A DNA stretch of 48,594 nucleotides from Colwellia sp. 12G3. GTDB taxonomy: Bacteria; Pseudomonadota; Gammaproteobacteria; Enterobacterales; Alteromonadaceae. Positions 32,458 through 40,828 of this stretch are shown here, in pieces. The notes under the pieces are model-generated. The model was not told the origin of the DNA and searched no databases. It was given only the letters and a program-made list of their open reading frames with translations. Made by a program: the position numbers and the translations under genes. The stretch is from NCBI RefSeq assembly GCF_002836775.1, contig NZ_PJAQ01000051.1:1-48594 (forward strand). Reading direction: 5' to 3'. The first letter of the stretch is position 1. Every line of letters begins with the position of its first letter.

Positions 32458-33327
32458 ATGAATAATATAACGATAGCAACGCACAACGGTAATTTTCATG
32501 CAGATGATGTTTTCAGTATCGCCGCACTAAAAAACATTTTCCCGTCTATTGAACTCATACGTACACGTAATTTAGAACTTATCGCTAAAGCAGATATTGT
32601 CATCGATGTAGGTGGTGAATATGATGCCGATGCGGGTCGTTTTGATCATCATCAACGTGGCGGCGCTGGTGAGCGTGAAAATGGTATTCCTTATTCTTCG
32701 TTTGGTTTAATTTGGCAGAAGTATGGTTTAGAAATTTGTCAGGGTAATCAAGAGGTAGCTAATTCCGTTGATGCTGGTTTAGTATCAACGATTGATGCCA
32801 TTGATTGTGGTCATGTCGACGGTGTTGCTCAAGGCATTAGCCTTAGCCAAACAATTTCCATGTTCAACCCAACTTGGCAAGAAGATAGTCACTTTGATGC
32901 TTGTTTTGATGAAGCGGTTGAATTTGCATCGCGTGTTTTAACACGATTCATTGCCTCTGCTAACGGTGGCATTAGTGCAAAAGATATTGTTGCTAAAGCT
33001 ATCGAGAATGCCAAAGATCCTCGAGTGATCGTTTTAGAACAATATACTCCGTGGAAAAGAACGGTACACGCACTGTCTGAAGTGGCTTTATACATGGTTT
33101 ACCCATCAAACTCTGGGCAATGGCGAATTCAAACAGTGCCAGTAGAGCCTGGTTCATTTGAAGACAGAAAACCATTACCTAACGGTTGGGCGGGTTTATC
33201 TGATCAAGCGCTTAAAGACGTAACGGGTATTGATGACGCAATGTTTTGCCATAATGGTTTATTTATTGCGGGCGCAGAATCCTTTGAAAGCACCATGAAA
33301 ATGGCCGCTATGGCACTTGAAGCATAA
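32458..33327 (+). CDS. MYG1-family protein, 289 aa
   Basis: The signature ATHNGNFHADDVFSIAALK (about residues 7-25) and the DHHQ motif in AGRFDHHQRGGAGERENG mark the MYG1/UPF0160 family of DHH-type metal-dependent nucleases. VDAIDCG-like NSVDAGLVSTIDAIDCGHVD supplies further acidic residues. Eukaryotic MYG1 is an RNA exonuclease; bacterial members are presumed cytoplasmic hydrolases with an uncertain target. Length is typical. No strong ribosome binding site is visible before ATG 32458. Confidence 0.9.
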   Translation: MNNITIATHNGNFHADDVFSIAALKNIFPSIELIRTRNLELIAKADIVIDVGGEYDADAGRFDHHQRGGAGERENGIPYSSFGLIWQKYGLEICQGNQEVANSVDAGLVSTIDAIDCGHVDGVAQGISLSQTISMFNPTWQEDSHFDACFDEAVEFASRVLTRFIASANGGISAKDIVAKAIENAKDPRVIVLEQYTPWKRTVHALSEVALYMVYPSNSGQWRIQTVPVEPGSFEDRKPLPNGWAGLSDQALKDVTGIDDAMFCHNGLFIAGAESFESTMKMAAMALEA

Positions 33328-33384
33328 TAAAATCTGGTCTTTGATTTGTTATGCCTTGTCGATAAATATGGAGAATCGTAACCA

Positions 33385-33582
33385 TTGAATCAATTAACTA
33401 AGCAGTCCATAGGTTGTCCCTACTGTGGTGAAACGATTAAAGTACTCATTGATTCAACTGACGTGGCACAGCAGTATATTGAAGATTGCCATGTATGTTG
33501 TAGACCGATAAATTTTTTAGTATTTGAAAGTGATGATGGTGAGCTCACTGTGAGTGTTTACAGTGAAGATGACGCGTTTTAA
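33385..33582 (+). CDS. CPXCG-motif cysteine-rich protein, 65 aa
   Basis: CPYCGETIKVLIDSTD and DCHVCCRPINFLV provide the two zinc-knuckle pairs of the CPXCG family, small cytoplasmic zinc proteins found in many Proteobacteria with unknown function. TTG 33385 is the likely start, with GGAG about 10 bp upstream; no ATG precedes the first cysteine pair. Confidence 0.85.
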   Translation: MNQLTKQSIGCPYCGETIKVLIDSTDVAQQYIEDCHVCCRPINFLVFESDDGELTVSVYSEDDAF

Positions 33583-33676
33583 TAAGTCCATAATGCTAAA
33601 TTTTTTAATGCCAGTAATCACTTGTTGTGAAGATTCAAACCATTAAATGCTGAAGTAAATGAAGATAAAATAAGAG

Positions 33677-33718
33677 AAGTGAGTTGTTATGATGCTAATG
33701 CAACTCAACAACTCACTT
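33677..33718. terminator. Bidirectional terminator between CPXCG gene and TonB receptor
   Basis: AAGTGAGTTGTT (33677-33688) and AACAACTCACTT (33707-33718) are perfect 12-bp arms. T-rich sequence follows on the plus side (ACTATTTTTTC), and A-rich sequence (AAGATAAAATAAGAG) lies on the other, so it may serve both convergent genes. Confidence 0.7.
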
Positions 33719-33767
33719 ACTATTTTTTCATGTGTTAATTTATAACGTTAGATTACGTTAGCATCAA

Positions 33768-36119
33768 CTAGAAGTTATAATCAACCTGTATGCCATAGGT
33801 CGCTGGTCGGTCGACAAAGCCATAAAAAGTATCGGTACCAAAAGTACTACCCGACAATGGATTGTTACCCACATAAGTTAATACTTCTTCATTAGTCATG
33901 TTTTTACCAAACAGGGCGATATTCCAGTTTTCACTTTCAAGCGCAATACGCATATCCACTTTGTCATAAGCGTCAACTTCATATAGCGGGTTCAAGTTCA
34001 CATCAACATTTTGTTTTGCTGAATGGTAAAGACCTAGCGTGGTTCTGAAATACTCGAAACCTAAAAATGATATATCCGTAAAGTAGTCAAAACCAATGCT
34101 GGCAGTAAACTTAGGGGTATATTGCCCAGACTTGCCAGTATAATCACAAAGTTGGTTACCATCAGCACCCATGTCACCATCAGGAACTTGTCTGCTATGA
34201 CAGTTACCATTAGTGAAATCTTTGTATTCATGGTCTAAATAAGCCATACCATATTGCATTGACAAACCATCGAGTATTATCCAGCGACCGTCAACTTCAA
34301 CGCCTTGTACAACCGTTTCTTTGGCATTACCCACATTGAAACCTAGTACGCCATCAAATTGACTAACTTGCAAGTTATCGTATTCAGTGCGATAAAAAGA
34401 TAAGTTTACTTCTAAAGTATCATCGAGTAATAAAGACTTTATCCCCATTTCATAGGCAGTTGCTTCTTCTTCTTCAAATTCCCATGAATTAACATTATTT
34501 GCTCGCGCATCGAAACCACCAGCTTTAAAGCCTGTCGTCGCAGAAGCATAAGCCATAATATTTTGATCAATTTTATAACTTACATTAATCAGTGGTGTAA
34601 AAGAGGTTTCATTACGTTCACCTTGTAGGTTATGACCTTCGGGTGAATAAGGGCTCTGTTCACTTTGAATACCAAATACAACATCAAATAAAGCAGGTGA
34701 CATTGGGTTTGTGGTAATGTCACCGGTACTTACATCAGTAATATTCATTACACGCGATGACGTTTTGTCTTCACTGGTATAACGTGCACCTAAGGTTAGT
34801 GTTAACGCATCAGTAAAGTGATAACGACCTTGGAAAAACGCGGAATACATCTCAGTGTCTAATTGGTAATTTCGACCTGCTGCTTGGCCATTAAGTGAGG
34901 CTAACGCTCCGCCAGAGACTAAACCTAAGACACTATTGGTTGGTATTATGATGTTGTCATCAAAGGCAAGCTCACTGCTTTGGTAAAATAGCCCACCTAA
35001 CCAATCAAATTTTTCGCCTACCGGAGAGACTATTCTAATTTCTTGACTGAACTGCTCATACTCTTCATCAATAAACACTGAAAAAATAGGCGCTGCAGTA
35101 TAGTCACAATCACAGGTTTCAACAAAGTCGTATGAAACTAAACCTGATACCGTGGTAAGGGTATAATCACCAAATTTGAAGTTAGCCGTTAACGTGGCAT
35201 TATTTAAGCTGTTGTTATTGCTTTCTTCAGCGTCAGCTTGGCGCTCATAATTTAATTCACTTTCAGTGATTGCACCAGGATGACCCAAAGCCCCTAATAT
35301 TTGACTAAATGTTGCGCCAGGCATAGGAGAGCCTGCAAGGGCTGGTTCATCTTTAATTACTTCTATTTGTCGGCCAGTACCATCAAATTCATCTTGTTCA
35401 ATTTTGAATAAGAAGTTCATGGTATCACTTGGCTCCCATAATAAACTCAAACGAACGGCACTTTCTTCACGGATCGTTTCATCACGATCTTTAAACGTAT
35501 TTTCAATATAGCCATCTTCTGAATAGTCTCTAACCGCTAACCTTGCTGACAAAGTATCAGTTAATGAGCCAGATACCATACCGGTGAATTCAGTGGCGCC
35601 ATTGGTCGGTTGGTACTGTACACCCAAGTGTATTTCAGTATCTTGTGTCGGTTTAGCAGAAGATAAGTTCAACGCACCGGCAACAGAGTTCTTACCAAAC
35701 ATAATCGATTGTGGTCCTTTTAAGACTTCAATCCTTTCTAAATCGAGAAACGGCATACGGAGTAATTGTTGGCGACCATAATGTACGCCATCGATATATT
35801 GACCTACAGATTGCTCAAAGCCTTGGTTATTCCCCGTACCAATACCTCGGATAAACATTTGAGTACTAATGCCTGTTTCGGTCATATGTAAATTTGGCAC
35901 CGAATATTGTAAGTCATCAATTTTTTCAATGCTTTTTTCTTTTAGATCAGCAGAACTAAGCACGTTCATTGATATCGGCGTTTCTTGTGCGTTTTCCGAT
36001 CTCTTTTGTGCCGTTACTTGAATCACTTCTAGGGTTACTTGCTCTTGCGCTGTTGCAGCGTTAATTGCTAAAGCGCATGCACTCAAGGTGAATATGCTTT
36101 TTATTGCTTTGTTCTTCAT
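33768..36119 (-). CDS. TonB-dependent outer-membrane receptor, 783 aa
   Basis: A signal peptide ending ATAQ precedes a TonB box region LEVIQVTAQKR (about residues 30-40). The plug domain follows (TPISMNVLSSADLKEKSIEK; VPNLHMTETG; MFIRGIGTGNNQG; VLKGPQSIMFGKNSVAGALN), then a 22-strand-type barrel ending in YGIQVDYNF with the terminal phenylalanine. The GIGTGNNQG and FGKNSVAGA patterns are typical of receptors in the sphingomonad/Alteromonadales group. The substrate is unknown. The receptor is divergent from an AraC-type regulator with two direct repeats between them, which suggests control by that regulator. Confidence 0.92.
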   Translation of the reverse strand: MKNKAIKSIFTLSACALAINAATAQEQVTLEVIQVTAQKRSENAQETPISMNVLSSADLKEKSIEKIDDLQYSVPNLHMTETGISTQMFIRGIGTGNNQGFEQSVGQYIDGVHYGRQQLLRMPFLDLERIEVLKGPQSIMFGKNSVAGALNLSSAKPTQDTEIHLGVQYQPTNGATEFTGMVSGSLTDTLSARLAVRDYSEDGYIENTFKDRDETIREESAVRLSLLWEPSDTMNFLFKIEQDEFDGTGRQIEVIKDEPALAGSPMPGATFSQILGALGHPGAITESELNYERQADAEESNNNSLNNATLTANFKFGDYTLTTVSGLVSYDFVETCDCDYTAAPIFSVFIDEEYEQFSQEIRIVSPVGEKFDWLGGLFYQSSELAFDDNIIIPTNSVLGLVSGGALASLNGQAAGRNYQLDTEMYSAFFQGRYHFTDALTLTLGARYTSEDKTSSRVMNITDVSTGDITTNPMSPALFDVVFGIQSEQSPYSPEGHNLQGERNETSFTPLINVSYKIDQNIMAYASATTGFKAGGFDARANNVNSWEFEEEEATAYEMGIKSLLLDDTLEVNLSFYRTEYDNLQVSQFDGVLGFNVGNAKETVVQGVEVDGRWIILDGLSMQYGMAYLDHEYKDFTNGNCHSRQVPDGDMGADGNQLCDYTGKSGQYTPKFTASIGFDYFTDISFLGFEYFRTTLGLYHSAKQNVDVNLNPLYEVDAYDKVDMRIALESENWNIALFGKNMTNEEVLTYVGNNPLSGSTFGTDTFYGFVDRPATYGIQVDYNF

Positions 36120-36200
36120 GTTATCTGACTCTCTTATTATAATTATAATTTTTGGTAACCTTAATAATATAAAGATGAGTGATAGTGAAGATAAGGTGAT

Positions 36201-36231
36201 AAGCGGTCAACTTTAAGTGAAAAGCGGTCAA
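36201..36231. promoter_or_regulatory. Two direct repeats 21 bp apart, candidate AraC operator
   Basis: AAGCGGTCAA occurs at 36201-36210 and again at 36222-36231, exactly 21 bp apart (two helical turns), in the 152-bp gap between the divergent receptor and regulator genes. AraC-type proteins often bind direct repeats with this spacing. That this regulator binds here is an inference. Confidence 0.65.
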
Positions 36232-36271
36232 TTTGTGGTTAACTAGAGCTAAATAACAAAAAGAGAAATTT

Positions 36272-37303
36272 ATGATGGTTCCACAAAATAGTTTGCCCGC
36301 TAATTTTACTGGCCAAGTATTTGCGCATAAACTTAACTTTATTTCGACCACCTTATCTAACAACGGCATTGAATTATCGTGTTTGTTAAAGGGCACAGAT
36401 ATTGAGTTGGAGGGATTAAATGACCGTGAATATAAAATTAATAAAGAACAAATAGTCTCTTTTTATCGAAATATCTTAGCGTTAGAAATCCCTGGCGTGA
36501 GTTTATTGTTGGGCGCATCTATAAAACCTAAAGATTACGGCTTATATGGTTGTACGTTATTATGCTGCAAAGACCTACGTTCATTGCTTGAGTTTTCGCT
36601 TCGCTACCATAACTTAGTTACTAAAACGGTCAATATGTCATTACATGTTGAAGGCGAGTTAGGACAATCATGTATTCGTTTTGAAGATCTTCTGTTTGCC
36701 AGTGACTTAGCCGAATTTAATATAGAACTGCAGTGCGTGATAGTTTTATCTCTAGTAAGAGATTTTTTAGACTGCGAAGACTTCTCGTTTGATGCCTTAA
36801 GGTTTAGTTTTGATAAACCAACACATCATAAAGGCTATGAAGACTTTTTTGGTTGCCCAATTAGTTATGGTAATCAATATAGTGAATTTGTCTTTAGTGA
36901 CGATAAATGGTCATTGAACACTCCTAAAAGTAATCCTTTCGCCATGCCGTTATTGCTTAGTCAATGTGATTCGGTATTAAGTTCAGTCCTGTCAAAAAAC
37001 GAGTTTTTAATCACCATAAATAAATGGATTTCTGCGAATATGCATAAAGAACTTTGTGCTGAAAATTTAGCGAGTGACCTATATCTAACACCGAGAACGC
37101 TGCGCAGAAAATTATCTGAACAGGGCACAAGTTTTAGAGACATAGTTAAAGAGTTACGCTGTAGTGCCGCAAAAAAGTTGATAACAGAAACACAGTTGAC
37201 CATTGAAGACATTGGTTGCTCTATTGGCTTTAATGATGTGTCAAATTTCAGAGCTGCTTTTAAAAAGTGGACAGGACAAACCCCATCAAACCTAAGGATG
37301 TGA
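36272..37303 (+). CDS. AraC-family transcriptional regulator, 343 aa
   Basis: The N-terminal 240 residues match the Arabinose_bd/OruR-type domain seen in regulators of the ArgR/OruR branch (LPANFTGQVFAHKLNFISTT; GLYGCTLLCCKDLRSLLEFS). The C-terminus holds two helix-turn-helix units (LASDLYLTPRTLRRKLSEQG and LTIEDIGCSIGFNDVSNFRA) followed by the FKKWTGQTPSNLR tail that ends AraC proteins. It is divergent from the TonB receptor and likely regulates it. ATG 36272 and ATG 36275 are both possible starts behind AAGAGAAA. Confidence 0.9.
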   Translation: MMVPQNSLPANFTGQVFAHKLNFISTTLSNNGIELSCLLKGTDIELEGLNDREYKINKEQIVSFYRNILALEIPGVSLLLGASIKPKDYGLYGCTLLCCKDLRSLLEFSLRYHNLVTKTVNMSLHVEGELGQSCIRFEDLLFASDLAEFNIELQCVIVLSLVRDFLDCEDFSFDALRFSFDKPTHHKGYEDFFGCPISYGNQYSEFVFSDDKWSLNTPKSNPFAMPLLLSQCDSVLSSVLSKNEFLITINKWISANMHKELCAENLASDLYLTPRTLRRKLSEQGTSFRDIVKELRCSAAKKLITETQLTIEDIGCSIGFNDVSNFRAAFKKWTGQTPSNLRM

Positions 37304-37640
37304 TTACGCATAATTATTGGATTAGTCCCATGCACTTTTGTCTACTTTTAAAGGGATACCGAGACGTACACTGTTATGAAACTATGTCTTTCCAACGATA
37401 ATGTTTGAGATTAAATCAGCAGTATTCACTATCACGTTGTGCGTATTGAAGTGATTAGAGATAAATTGTATGCCCTGTTTTTTCAATTCCATTATCCCCA
37501 GATGTTACTAATACCTCTCATAATGTCCAACTAGTTATAAAAGCAATTTTTTTGGTTTCTAATAGATTGATACTATGGGATATTAAGATAAATTATTTAA
37601 TTTTTTGGTACGGTCTTACTAAGACCTATCGATAAATAAG
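37304..37640. other. Intergenic region, nothing recognised
   Basis: AT-rich sequence without a usable frame, clear hairpin or repeat. Its end (about 37640-37650, AAATAAGCTGTTAGGC) carries a GTTAGGC that fits an attC-type insertion point for the cassette that follows. Confidence 0.4.
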
Positions 37641-37672
37641 CTGTTAGGCTATTTCTATTCCCAAGGGTGACT

Positions 37673-38188
37673 ATGTTAAAAAGAATAATATTGTCGATTT
37701 TATTTGTAACATCATTTAATTCATTTGCTCAAAGACCATTAGATCCAAACTTTGCTTTTCAGAAAGAGCGTTTGGGGTTAAAACAATTTAAAAAAGGTGA
37801 TTATAAAGGGGCTTTCTCTAATTTAAGTGAACTTGCTGCATGGGGGTTTAAGGATTCTCAATATGCTGTAGCATTTATGTTTTTAAAAGGTCAACACGTT
37901 AAACAGTCAACTCTAATTGGAATGAGTTGGTTGGCATTAGCTGCTGAATCAGAAAGGAAAGACTGGGTAAATCAATTTGATAGTTTTTATTCTGCCACCA
38001 CGGAACAAGAACAGCTAAAACTTGATAAAATGATCAAAAATTATAAATCTAAATTTGGAATGAAAGCTCAGAGAGTAACTTGTAGTAAAACACAAAAACC
38101 AGGTTCATTGAGATATGTCATTGATTGTATCAAAGGCGATTATTATGTTCACAAATATGAGATCGACTTAATAGAACCGGAATTATAG
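37673..38188 (+). CDS. Exported Sel1-repeat-like protein in a lone cassette, 171 aa
   Basis: A signal peptide (about residues 1-20, ending FNSFAQ) precedes about two Sel1/TPR-like helical repeats: GLKQFKKGDYKGAFSNLSEL, then AAWGFKDSQYAVAFMFLKGQ and LIGMSWLALAAESER. The rest is a small domain with two cysteines (VTCSKTQKP and VIDCIKGDYY). A periplasmic scaffold role is likely from the repeats. ATG 37673 follows AAGGG; a GTG at 37667 would be too close to that site. A full attC site begins at the base after the stop, so this is a gene cassette outside the main array. Confidence 0.75.
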   Translation: MLKRIILSILFVTSFNSFAQRPLDPNFAFQKERLGLKQFKKGDYKGAFSNLSELAAWGFKDSQYAVAFMFLKGQHVKQSTLIGMSWLALAAESERKDWVNQFDSFYSATTEQEQLKLDKMIKNYKSKFGMKAQRVTCSKTQKPGSLRYVIDCIKGDYYVHKYEIDLIEPEL

Positions 38189-38287
38189 GCTAACAAGTTT
38201 ATTAAAAAGCCAAATAACAGTTGGTTTATTCCTACTTCGTTGCATATTGTTAACCAACTATATTTTCCGCTAAGCCAGCGGTATATG
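38189..38287 (+). other. attC site of the isolated cassette
   Basis: GCTAACAAGTTTATTAAAAAG on the left, central arms ACAGTTGGTTTA and TAACCAACTATA around CTACTTCGTTGCA, and TTTTCCGCTAAGCCAGCGGTAT on the right, where CCGC/GCGG still pair but the final GTTA has decayed to GTAT. Confidence 0.75.
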
Positions 38288-38438
38288 GCTTTTGTTATGC
38301 GAGGTTTGTAGCTTTAGATGGTTCATATCAATAAAAGTTTGTTATTTTAACGTAATATAACATAGGATTGGCTTACTAATTTATGAATAAGCAAAGCCTT
38401 ATAATACATCGAATAATAAATATAAAAGGGTGAGTAAA

Positions 38439-38795
38439 ATGGTAAACATGTTAATTGAGTATCAACTTAATGGCGGTGATGTTATTGAGATTAATCATCC
38501 AGAAGAGTTAGAGTTTAGAGACTTGGACGGTAACAGTTTGGGAAATTCCGAGGTTATTAAGCTTCATAACAATGATCTAATATTGGCTGAAGCTGCATTC
38601 GTAATTTCAGCCGACCATGCGAATGTTATTATACCAAGCGATGCTGCATTTATGGAATCAAAAGCAGGAGTAAAACAACCTTTTGATTTTAATGGCCTTG
38701 TAAAAGACTGTGGCTTTCATTCTGTTAAATATAAATTTGATAGACAAGGTGATAAGAGCTCTGATTGGGTACTCGCTTATCCCCAGCATCAATAA
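38439..38795 (+). CDS. Hypothetical soluble protein, 118 aa
   Basis: No signal peptide, membrane helix or motif that I recognise. The sequence is acidic in its first half (YQLNGGDVIEINHPEELEFR) with a mixed alpha/beta look and ends AYPQHQ. ATG 38439 is chosen because AAAGGG sits 8 bp upstream; GTG 38430 overlaps that site. It follows the cassette attC by about 150 bp and is followed by a hairpin. Confidence 0.55.
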   Translation: MVNMLIEYQLNGGDVIEINHPEELEFRDLDGNSLGNSEVIKLHNNDLILAEAAFVISADHANVIIPSDAAFMESKAGVKQPFDFNGLVKDCGFHSVKYKFDRQGDKSSDWVLAYPQHQ

Positions 38796-38802
38796 ATCTA
38801 AA

Positions 38803-38832
38803 ATAGAGGCTACCAATTTTAGTAGCCTCTAT
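38803..38832 (+). terminator. Strong hairpin after hypothetical gene
   Basis: ATAGAGGCTAC (38803-38813) and GTAGCCTCTAT (38822-38832) are perfect 11-bp arms with an 8-nt loop. The T tract is poor, so termination may be partial. Confidence 0.6.
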
Positions 38833-38900
38833 GGTCTAAAAAATCATCTTCAAAGATAATTTTTAGTACGCTTTATTCAGAACACTTTAAAACCGATAAG

Positions 38901-39167
38901 TATACCCGTTCCACTTGAAGATGCAGGTTTCAGCTGGAATTATAAACGCCTTTAGGCAAGGCATTGATTGAAGAGAATAGTTATTCTATTGTCGAAATCA
39001 ATAACGCAGCATAAAGCGTTTATAAACCAGCCCTTTGGGGAAGCCTGAGCAAAACATACTCGTCGTTACATTTGTTTTTAAGGGAGTGACCCTTAACAAA
39101 AAAATGTGCCTTGATTATGATTCGCTCAAGCTTCCTGAAACGAGCATCTTCAAGAGGAGCGGGTATA
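38901..39167. repeat. Cloverleaf repeat element, copy B (267 bp)
   Basis: Ends are inverted repeats: TATACCCGTTCCACTTGAAG on the left, and TATACCCGCTCCTCTTGAAG read on the reverse strand from the right. The left half folds on TTATAAACGC/GCGTTTATAA with a palindromic tip AGAATAGTTATTCT. The right half folds on GGAAGCCTGAGC/GCTCAAGCTTCC with an inner ACATTTGTTTTTAAGGG/CCCTTAACAAAAAAATGT hairpin. Copy C at 40480 has the same length and about 15 differences. It lies 21 bp before the next gene. Confidence 0.85.
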
Positions 39168-39188
39168 TAAATTACTAAGGAGTTGGTG

Positions 39189-39440
39189 ATGCCGACAAAT
39201 AAGCACAAACGAAAAGCTTCATCTCATTCTAAATCGTCTAAACCTGTCCAATCATCTGGACTGATGACAACACATCCCAAAGCTTTTGCTTTAGGTGGAT
39301 TGCTCTTTGTTGCATTAGGTATATATCTTTTGGCGTTCGAATCTCAAAATAATGCCATGTTTGGTATTGCTATGCTGTCGCTTATTGCAGGCACAGTGAC
39401 AACAATTTATGCGAACTTTGCTGTACCTAAGAAGAAATAA
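39189..39440 (+). CDS. Small two-helix membrane protein, 83 aa
   Basis: A basic, serine-rich N-terminal part (KHKRKASSHSKSSKPVQSS) precedes two helices (about residues 32-50 and 56-74) and a basic end VPKKK. Probably inner membrane with both ends in the cytoplasm. No family assigned. ATG 39189 is preferred to the TTG/GTG codons at 39183/39186 because AAGGAG (39177-39182) has proper spacing to it. The ribosome binding site lies just outside repeat copy B. The next gene follows by 21 bp, likely in the same operon. Confidence 0.65.
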   Translation: MPTNKHKRKASSHSKSSKPVQSSGLMTTHPKAFALGGLLFVALGIYLLAFESQNNAMFGIAMLSLIAGTVTTIYANFAVPKKK

Positions 39441-39461
39441 CTTAAAGCAGGGGATTTTTTA

Positions 39462-39668
39462 ATGGATAGTGCATCAATAATGCTGTGGAGTGTTTTATTT
39501 GGTGGTATAGGCATAGGCTATTTTGTCTATGGAAGAAAGCAAAAAGCGATTGTGCCTTTTTGTACAGGTCTCGCACTTTTTGTATTTCCCTATTTTATGT
39601 CTAGCGTAACTATGTTGCTTATTGTTGGTGTTATTTTGGTAGCAATACCGTATTTCATCAAGATTTAA
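39462..39668 (+). CDS. Small conserved membrane protein, 68 aa
   Basis: The sequence IMLWSVLFGGIGIGYFVYGRKQKAIVP followed by a second long hydrophobic run is typical of a short membrane protein family widespread in gammaproteobacteria, sometimes labelled amino acid transport protein without evidence. Three hydrophobic stretches with a short basic loop after the first. AGGGGATTTTTTA precedes ATG 39462. Function unknown. Confidence 0.7.
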   Translation: MDSASIMLWSVLFGGIGIGYFVYGRKQKAIVPFCTGLALFVFPYFMSSVTMLLIVGVILVAIPYFIKI

Positions 39669-39892
39669 GCGGTTTAAGGATGCTTGACATAAACTAACCT
39701 TGTTAAAAAGGTTAATTGTAATTGGTTAATTTTTATCATAAAAGTCTGTTTTTTGAACGTTATTATCCAATCTTTTTTGACGTTGCTAATTGTTACATAA
39801 ATTACGACGATAATCGTACTAAATAGTAGCATTCTGTCTCACTTTAGATTAAATTTGCGCCTTAAATTTACTACAGTTAAAAAGAGCGCCTT

Positions 39893-40123
39893 ATGCTAGA
39901 AAATACTCTCCCTCAACTCGAACAACTGATTGAAGATATCATCGCAAAAAATAACCAACTTAAAAGTCAAGTTGTAGAGCTAGAGCAGCAAAAATCATTA
40001 CTTATTGATGAAAATGAAACGCTGCAACTTGAAGCACTTGACGGTGAAGAAAAACAAAAACAGACAAACAATGTATTAACCAGCCTACTAGGTAAATTGC
40101 AAAGTGTAGAAGAGGTTAATTAA
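39893..40123 (+). CDS. ZapB-like coiled-coil protein (TIGR02449 type), 76 aa
   Basis: Residues about 5-70 form a continuous coiled coil with heptad leucines (LEQLIEDIIAKNNQLKSQVV, then ELEQQKSLLIDENETLQLEA). This small protein precedes zapA in many gammaproteobacteria and is named TIGR02449; it is thought to act with ZapA at the division ring like ZapB. The stop TAA overlaps the zapA start (TAATG), so the two are translationally coupled. Confidence 0.8.
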   Translation: MLENTLPQLEQLIEDIIAKNNQLKSQVVELEQQKSLLIDENETLQLEALDGEEKQKQTNNVLTSLLGKLQSVEEVN

Positions 40124-40419
40124 TGATTGCTGAAGACTCTAAAGGTATCAGCATTGAAATTATGGGCAAGCAACATCAGTTTTCTTGCTCAGCTGAACAA
40201 GCAGAGGATTTAAATCAAGCCGCTAATAGCCTCGCTGTTATGTGTGCTGACATTAAGAAACAAAAAGGTGCGGTTAACAGTGAACGTGCTTTATTGGTTG
40301 CATCAATTAATTTAAGTTATTCACTATTAATAGCAAACAATAAGCTTAAACACTCTCAACACCAGCAAAATGCTTTGATTTCGACACTAAAAAGCGCCTT
40401 ATACCAAACGGAACAATAA
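40123..40419 (+). CDS. zapA: Cell division protein ZapA, 98 aa
   Basis: ZapA binds FtsZ and bundles its filaments at midcell. ISIEIMGKQHQFSCSAEQAE, followed by LNQAANSLAVMCADIKKQKG, is the conserved N-terminal domain, and ALLVASINLSYSLLIANNKL the start of the dimerising coiled coil. Size is normal. The start ATG 40123 overlaps the previous stop by one base. A repeat element, not the usual 6S RNA gene, lies downstream. Confidence 0.88.
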   Translation: MIAEDSKGISIEIMGKQHQFSCSAEQAEDLNQAANSLAVMCADIKKQKGAVNSERALLVASINLSYSLLIANNKLKHSQHQQNALISTLKSALYQTEQ

Positions 40420-40442
40420 ATTAGTTCGTTTGGCTTTATAGC

Positions 40443-40473
40443 CGTTCCACTTGATGGTGCGTAATTAAGCTGG
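40443..40473 (+). repeat. Partial copy of the repeat element's left end
   Basis: CGTTCCACTTGATGGTGCGT followed by AATTAAGCTGG matches the left terminal repeat of copies B and C with several changes (compare GTTCCACTTGAAGATGC and TTCAGCTGG). It sits just outside full copy C in the same orientation. Confidence 0.6.
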
Positions 40474-40479
40474 AGTGTG

Positions 40480-40746
40480 TATACCCGCTCCACTTGAAGA
40501 TGCAGGATTCAGCTGGAATTATAAACGCCTTTAGGTAAGGCATTGATTAAAGATAATAGTTATTCTATTGTCGAAATCAATAACGCTACATAAAGCGTTT
40601 ATAAACCAGCCCTTTGGGGAAGCCTGAGCAAATCATATTCATCGTTACATTTGTTTTTAAGGGAATAACCATTAATAAAAAAATGTGCCTTGAATATGAT
40701 TCGCTCAAGCTTCCTGAAACGAGCATCTTCAAGAGGAGCGGGTATA
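40480..40746. repeat. Cloverleaf repeat element, copy C (267 bp)
   Basis: Same length and orientation as copy B with about 15 base differences. Terminal repeats TATACCCGCTCCACTTGAAG and, reversed, TATACCCGCTCCTCTTGAAG. The two internal hairpins are kept; some inner-stem pairs are lost (AAGGGAATAACCATT instead of AAGGGAGTGACCCTT). It separates zapA from the min operon. Confidence 0.85.
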
Positions 40747-40828
40747 TATAAGCGCATTTATTTTTTCAGTATTATTGTTATCAGTGAATAAGATAAGAGT
40801 AATACTGGAAATGTTATGTCTAAGTACC

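Noticed and set aside
36121..36396. Minus-strand 91-codon frame between receptor and regulator
   Set aside because: It overlaps the start of the AraC gene and covers the shared promoter region; no supporting signal.
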